64,000 nucleotides of DNA, taken from the NCBI GenBank assembly GCA_036877525.1, contig JAZGTH010000002.1, forward strand, positions 1,341,001-1,405,000. The letters are read 5' to 3'. The notes under the pieces are model-generated. The model searched no databases, had not been told where the DNA came from, and saw only the letters and a program-made list of their open reading frames with translations. Numbering within the stretch: the first letter of the stretch is position 1; the number at the start of each line of letters is the position of its first letter. A program made the translations under genes and the position numbers. The DNA comes from Chromobotia macracanthus (Eukaryota > Chordata > Actinopteri > Cypriniformes > Botiidae). Of this stretch, positions 59,201 through 64,000 are shown piece after piece.

Positions 59201-59988
59201 ATGATATTCAAAAATAAATGTATAGCATTTTAAGTATGAGGAGAGAAAGACACATGTATAGGAAGTAAGTTAGACTAATGATTGTCTGTGATGATTTCCC
59301 ATGTGTATCATTTAGGAAGAGAAAAAGGAAGGCAGCAGAGTTTTGGCCACCAATGGATATTGAGGGGATGGAACTGGAGAGAGATGTATTACACAACCAG
59401 AAAAACAAAAACAACAATAACAACATTAACACCAGAGAAGAAAGACATCATATGGGAACTTCTTTAACAACAGACAACCAAATATTAACACACGGTGACC
59501 TGGACACTGCCTGCAGGTATTGTCAAAACACACTTAGAATACCTCCTTTAAAGTCAAATACTGTTCACAATACATTTTACGTACATTATTTAAGGAGAAA
59601 AATATATCTATAGGGAAATGATTAGATGGTAAAGAGTAGGTTCTGTATGACAGGTGGTTGGATGGAGAAAGACCAGAAATGTGTAACAAAGTAAATAAGG
59701 TCATTTTTATTAAACATAGACTTTAAACACAGTAAATCATGTATTTTTATTACATTTACATGTAAAATAAGATTGTATATACAACATCAACCAACACCCA
59801 CCTATTCTGAAATGCTGCTTCTTTACTTTAAACGTCTTTACTTTGATATGTATATTTATCTGTTTCCCAGGTGTCATCTACAGGAAAATCCTCTTTACCT
59901 CCAGCCATCCAGACAATTCCTGAGACAACCACTTCCCACAGACGACCATATAAACACATGTTGCCCCTATACCACGTACCTTATGTAG
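53251..59988 (+). CDS. susd3: Sushi domain-containing protein 3
   Basis: Single-pass membrane protein with one complement-control (sushi) domain; human SUSD3 is estrogen-responsive and linked to cell motility. Exons are 53251-53284, 54281-54469, 56431-56578, 59316-59516 and 59871-59988. All borders are AG/GT, giving 690 nt and 229 residues (human 255). Residues 14-73 form the sushi domain, with four Cys in QCAPLRSP, RLQCPSRH, VSCVW and IPECK and the consensus Trp in HWSGGIPEC. Residues 83-110 form the transmembrane helix (FRLALLVSLISSTIILIMSI), followed by a basic stop-transfer stretch. The tail has an AAEFWPPMDIEGMELE segment like human AQLWSQLKDEDLE. There is no signal peptide: only 12 residues precede the sushi domain, as in human. 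The last exon is also open in another frame, so the C-terminus is less certain than the rest. Confidence 0.92.
53290..54270. other. susd3 intron 1, nothing recognised
   Basis: AT-rich sequence without identifiable repeats. A 78-residue open frame at 53603-53839 is hydrophobic but has no domain or splice support. Confidence 0.45.
54475..56425. other. susd3 intron 2, little recognised
   Basis: No exon seen. A GAC-CCTAACAA segment near 54630 reappears inverted near 54905 (TTAGGGTCCCCCTTGAAAC), and sequence 54590-54720 is largely mirrored by 54840-54960, so a hairpin-forming inverted duplication is present. Confidence 0.5.
56630..56765 (+). repeat. MITE-like repeat copy in susd3 intron 3
   Basis: AAAGAGATAGTTCACCCAGA followed by GACAATTCTGTCATTATTTA and CCCACATGTTGTTCCATGTC; same family as 23145. 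Confidence 0.65.
56821..58400 (-). mobile_element. Ty3/gypsy retrotransposon fragment in susd3 intron 3
   Basis: The minus strand carries integrase in two overlapping frames. At 57412-57230 is the zinc-binding/N-terminal part (SECPECQLVNPLAVPKAPL, ERICMDLVGPLKWSAQGHCL with catalytic D). At 57234-56821 is the core end (FPKEILTDQGTTFMS with the second Asp, HPKTDGLVERCNQTNKN with the Glu). Further right (57550-57900) are RNase H-like remains, and 57990-58350 looks like gag or leader. Most of RT and protease is missing and no LTR pair is visible, so it is a broken, internally deleted copy. It lies antisense to susd3. Confidence 0.85.
58680..58790. repeat. AT-rich low-complexity tract
   Basis: Repeated TATATTTCTATATTATATTT units; no gene. 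Confidence 0.6.
58840..58960 (+). repeat. Tandem duplication in susd3 intron 3
   Basis: CCCTGTTAAACATATACAGG plus GAAAGTGTATA occurs twice with a unit of about 37 bp (about 58892-58962). Each unit contains the short inverted pair CCTGT/ACAGG. The phrase ACAGGGAAAGT also opens the window at position 11. Confidence 0.7.
59024..59064. repeat. Perfect inverted repeat, 17-bp arms, 7-base loop
   Basis: AAGCTATTAATTTTATC (59024-59040) and its exact complement (59048-59064) flank ACATACT. It is followed at once by an inverted copy of the 'GGATAAAAGCATCTG' repeat core, so it may be the end of that element. Confidence 0.85.
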
Positions 59989-60262
59989 CATACATGAGGA
60001 TGATGGTTATGCAGACTAGAACATGTTGTACAAGAGGCAAAACAAGTGCAGGACAACAGTCAACTGAGAAGTAAAATGTGTTTTGAAATGATGATTACAG
60101 TCGTGTGTTGCTCAGCATATGTGTGTTACTGCTGTTTTTTGTAGACCTGTGTAGACTAACTTAAATGCTGTTGTCATGGATACTTGGTGTCTTCAAAAGT
60201 ATTTTTTGTGTACCACATTCTAATATTTAAAATATTAAGCAGTGCATTACAAAGACGTCCTC

Positions 60263-60268
60263 AATAAA
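60263..60268 (+). promoter_or_regulatory. susd3: susd3 polyadenylation signal candidate
   Basis: AATAAA 275 bases after the susd3 stop, in a sequence reading CCTCAATAAATG. This is the first well-placed signal downstream. Confidence 0.55.
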
Positions 60269-60689
60269 TGTTGTAGATTGTTTTCTATACTGTTATCCAT
60301 GGCAAATAACACAGGGTGTTTGTTGCAACATTTTTAAGTGCCTTTTAAAGTGTACTACAGCCATAATATTGTTCTGTGAATGTTTAAATGCATTTTATAA
60401 ATTAAAATGAACAAATCATAAAATAAATAAAAACGTTACTGTTATAAAGTATTTTTTCAAACTTATGTTTCATAAATTGATTGAGCATTACAAAAATATT
60501 GCCCAGAAGCATTGGGAATACATTTAATATTTTTAACTAACAGCTCCACGTTTATTTTACTGATCTGTCATATGCTTTGTATTATGACGTGCTATAAATA
60601 GTATGGGCTAGGGCTGCACAATATATGCATATTGCAAAGGTTTGTAAAAAATGATAATAAATTTGATGAAATAATTCATTCATATGCAG

Positions 60690-61620
60690 CCCCACAAATT
60701 CCATGCTGAATGAACAAAGATCGCATATATCATCTCCCGCCAGTGGGCTAAAACACTCTGGGAGGCTAATGGCCCCATCCATTCTCATAAAGCTTTTGTC
60801 AATCATTTTTGTGATGTGTTTGGTCAATCTGCTAATGCCCTATCAATCCATGGTCAACTGTGACAGGAACCATCTGTGACAGGAACACTCCTTAGTGGCG
60901 GGCTATGTGCTGCAGCTCAGAACGCTAGCCGCAGCAAGTGGTTGGAATGAGGTAGCATTAATCACCGCATATAGACGGGAATTAAATCCTTCCCTTCATG
61001 TACTGTTGGCTATTTATGATGACACTGTGGGGCTGGAAAATATGATTCGGCAGTCAATCAGTGTGGCTCACGCTTCTATTTGCCTTAGCATACTCTCCAC
61101 TTACAGCACCCACCTCTGAACTGATGCAAATATTTTAATTTCATCACAGCCGTTCAGCATGTCAGTGCAGAATCAACAACCACCTGTGTCTGTACTGTGG
61201 GCCTGATGGACATCTCATTCTGGAGTGCCCGGTTTGTCCTCCTCGCCCAACCATGAGTTCCATTAAACTAGTTCAAAAATTGCTAGTTTAACCAAAACTG
61301 CTATAACAGTGACTACCACTCATTGTTCACTCAACACAGAGGCCCTTGTTGACTCAGGATCTGCTGGCAACTTCATCTCCAGCAAACGTCTCCTAAAGCT
61401 CCACCGCCGAAAGTCTCCCTGCCCACAGATTTAAACATCCATTCCATTATAGGAAGACCACTGGGCCAAGGAGTTACCTCTCATTGCACTCCTACCATCT
61501 CACTACACATTGGTTGTTTACATCAAGAAGACATCTCATTCCTGTTGCTGGAGGGTTTCACCGTGGAGATCATCCTGAGATGACCTTGGAAGCTGACTAA
61601 TTCCCCCATCATCATCTGGG
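60690..61620 (+). mobile_element. Ty3/gypsy gag-protease fragment
   Basis: Plus-strand relic with stops. A gag part is open at 60895-61119 (YVLQLRTLAAASGWNEVALI, then ELNPSLHVLLAIYDDTVGLE). A CCHC zinc knuckle lies near 61185-61230 (CLYCGPDGHLILECP, C-x2-C-x4-H-x4-C). The aspartic protease active site is near 61345 (LVDSGSAGNFIS). An ILGRPW-like remnant lies near 61575 (ILR, PWKLTNSPIIIWASG). The order gag-NC-PR is that of sushi-like Ty3/gypsy elements. RT, integrase and LTRs are not present. Confidence 0.85.
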
Positions 61621-61699
61621 CTAGTGGCAATTCTCCATATTAAAATGTGAATTTATATTTTGGTCTAAAACACAAAAAATGCAACCTGTGAAATAATGT

Positions 61700-62110
61700 A
61701 TATTTAAGTTAAGGAGGATCCACAGACCATTTCAGCGATACTGCTGATAACTCAGTTAAAGCTGAGCTGATAGTCAAAGTAAACAGTGCCATTGTTCTGT
61801 GTCTGAAAACTGACTGCTGGACATTTTTAACAACATCTAGTTTTATGACTGTGACCTGCCATTTCATTGATCATGATTTTAAACTGTAATCCTCTCTACT
61901 AGTTTTTCATTTATGGAAAGTCACACAGCTGAGAACCTGAAAGCAGAACTCTGAAGAATTTGTGGAGAATGCGGCATTACAGATAAAATTGTTGCATGTG
62001 TATCTGATGTTTTCAACATTAAAACTGCAATTAAGAGACTCGATGACAGCACTTGCTTTGCCCACACTGTAAACCTGGTTGTGAGAGATGGATGAAAACA
62101 CATTCAGGGG
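61700..62110 (+). mobile_element. hAT transposase fragment
   Basis: A frameshifted plus-strand piece reads KTDCWTFLTTSSFMTVTCHF, then a DKIVACVSDVFNIKTAIKRL-like segment and CFAHTVNLVVRDG (split by shifts). This is the N-terminal part of the hAT catalytic domain (the D-CWT block and the CAH-N block). No terminal repeats are identified. It is adjacent to, but unrelated to, the gypsy fragment on its left. Confidence 0.75.
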
Positions 62111-62139
62111 GTTGTGGCAAAGGTAAAAATGTCTTAGTT

Positions 62140-62335
62140 GCTGTAACCCCTGTTCCCACATGGAAAGAATAATACATTGTGTCAATGACAACAACAGGGG
62201 TTCATCCTTGGGAGTCCAATCACTTCTGATCTTCATTGACCTGGAAAACACATGAACTGGGAAAAATAAAGCAACGACTGGGTCTCCTTCATGAGCATGG
62301 AATGCTTGTCTGTTCACTACCTGATCTCTAAGGGA
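62140..62335. mobile_element. DIRS-like terminus, solo
   Basis: TTGTGTCAATGACAACAACA, GGGAGTCCAATCACTTCTGA and a following TTCATGAGC-type segment match the left end of the element at 20650 (GTTGTGTCAATGACGACACT, GGGAGCCCCAGTCGCTTCTA). No coding part. Confidence 0.55.
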
Positions 62336-62394
62336 ATGGTGGGAACATTGGCTTGGGTCTCAGAACAACATGAGAGTACCCATTAATTTGTTTC

Positions 62395-63245
62395 GCTATT
62401 AATTTATTGCTTCACCATGGTAACACCATTCAACATATCAAAAATCTCATTGCAATTTTGTATTTGTAATGTTTTGGCATGATATTTGCCAAAATTGGTG
62501 ACAATCCAATAAATTCCATAGAAGGAGTATTCCCTAGAAGGAGTAAAAATTCAGAACCTGGAATTGTCAGAAAAGCCATATTCAATCCAAAATGGCTAAC
62601 TTCCTGTTTGGCAGAGCTGATGAATGTAACTTTTAAACTTGTACAGCTTGATAAGAACGAAACATGTACCAAGTTTGTTGACTGTAGATAAGACTGTAGG
62701 TCTTAACTTTTGCTTGGCAGAGCTAATGGGTGTCAGCTCAAAAGTTGTTTAGGTTGACAAGAGCAATACATGTGCCACGTTTTGTACAGGTGTGTGCATG
62801 TATGTTTGATATATGCACCATCATTTTGTATCCCATAACAGCAGCCACTAATGAGCCAAGCATTACAGTGCCATCACAACCTGGTGCTTCTTAGAAGACA
62901 TAGTGCATAGTTGTCCCATGCATTTCATTCCAAAAATAATTGAGGACTATTTTAAAGTCGGTTCTAGGTCTTTTGTAAGTGACACACTTGCTGCTGCCAG
63001 TTGGTGGCGCTATAACTGTGACTCACAATAGCCACATCATTGTGAGCAGTCCATAACATTAAACATATTTCCCATGTTTAATTTAAATCACCCAAAGTAT
63101 GCACAAGGTATGAGACATTTCCTGCTCTATTTATTACCATAAACTGATTGCCCCACCATGGCAACACTGTTCGACATATCAAAAATCCATCCACAGTTTG
63201 GTATTTTCAATATCTCTTTGCTAATAAATATAGCTGCAAGCAGTG
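62395..63245 (-). repeat. 'GCTGCAAGCAG' repeat, copy B, with internal duplication
   Basis: Inverted relative to 40970-41475. CTGCTGCCAGTTGGTGGCGC (62990) and TTGCCCCACCATGGCAACAC (63150) are complements of phrases there. TGCTTCACCATGGTAACACC at 62410 repeats the 63150 phrase, so a unit of about 740 bp is partly duplicated. The repeat ends at 63228-63240 with ATAGCTGCAAGCAG. Confidence 0.7.
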
Positions 63246-63249
63246 ATTA

Positions 63250-64000
63250 TTGGGGTTCAAGTGTTTTAAGGCATTTGTGTTCATGTAAAGATAGTGGCTG
63301 TCTAAAAATCTACAACGTAACTTTTATATTAGACATATTTAAAACGTCCCAGTTTAAATGTTTGCAACTGTCATAGTGCCAACTAATGACAGTTCACCAT
63401 AAAACTTTGCATGCTTCTTAAGCATTACAAGATGCATGAGCTCACTTAGTTTTGTTATCATCTAATGTTTTATTTAGAAAATACAGACTTATTGGTACAC
63501 TTGGCCATGCCAGATTCCTTAAACCGCCCTCTTATAGGTTTCCAAATGCGAAAGTTCAACTTTTTTAGGTTATTATTGACATTTGACAATTGAGAATTGT
63601 ACTACACTGGTTTTAGTGAGGTTGAATGAAAGACTAGATTTCAAAAGTAGCCTTTTATAAATAACCTGATAGTTTGACTGATAGCAGTGGTTCTAGAGAT
63701 ACAGTTGTTCAGAATTAGGAGATCTAACTTATTGACAACATTTTGTCAATCATCGCATGAAATGCAATAATTAACCCACCCAAACATTGTTTTGTTCTGA
63801 TCAGCCTTTGTTAACCTTGTCTAATACGTGCTTAAAATTCATTGGTCAATGGTGGCCATGTTGTTAAAGATTGGCCAATGTCCTCATAGAACACAATGTT
63901 GCCTTGGACAAAGACAAGGCTTACAAATTTTCAGGTCAAACAAATAAAAGATTGCATAGATATAGCCATTTTTGAGTTTATCCATGTTATAGCATCATCT
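63250..64000. repeat. Right edge: repeat-derived, non-coding
   Basis: Continues the same style of low-copy diverged repeat. 63835-63960 resembles 9895-10300. No gene seen. Confidence 0.4.

Noticed and set aside
1..64000. A previously undescribed multi-gene system
   Set aside because: Everything coding in the window is either one of three known vertebrate genes or a transposon relic; no cluster of unexplained conserved genes was found.

Overview
This is a stretch of vertebrate nuclear DNA, almost certainly from a ray-finned fish and probably a cyprinid or close relative. It has split genes with GT-AG introns, AATAAA signals, CA microsatellites and no bacterial gene organisation. Its repeats include Tc1, hAT, Ty3/gypsy, DIRS-like and ES-domain LINE remnants, which are typical of cyprinid-type genomes. 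The species is inferred from repeat flavour, not proven.

Three host genes are readable. On the minus strand at the left edge is slc35e2 (positions 420-3833; seven coding exons, with the 3' end outside the window), a nucleotide-sugar/triose-phosphate-type transporter homologue. On the plus strand is fgd3 (33453-47841; 15 coding exons, 663 residues), a Cdc42-type RhoGEF with DH, PH and FYVE domains. It ends without the second PH domain of human FGD3. Directly downstream on the same strand is susd3 (53251-59988; five exons, 229 residues), a small sushi-domain membrane protein. FGD3 and SUSD3 are also neighbours in human, so this pair is conserved synteny. slc35e2 is not part of that human block.

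The roughly 29 kb between slc35e2 and fgd3 is a transposon graveyard. In order it holds a decayed Tc1 element, a chromodomain Ty3/gypsy fragment, an internally deleted LINE, a tandem cluster of a 'GCTGCAAGCAGC' repeat, a tRNA-derived SINE stub, and a nearly full-length LINE with esterase ORF1, endonuclease and reverse transcriptase. Two DIRS-like elements with inverted termini and a long CA/CG microsatellite follow. The introns carry a solo LTR, LINE tails, MITE-like repeats and a gypsy fragment. Right of susd3 lie a gypsy gag/protease fragment, a hAT transposase fragment, a DIRS terminus and further copies of the repeats seen on the left.

I found no CRISPR array, rRNA or intact tRNA gene, and no convincing new multi-gene system. 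The most interesting signals are the PH2-less fgd3, two candidate proline-rich exons upstream of it, the nested and inverted repeat architecture, and several non-B-DNA motifs.
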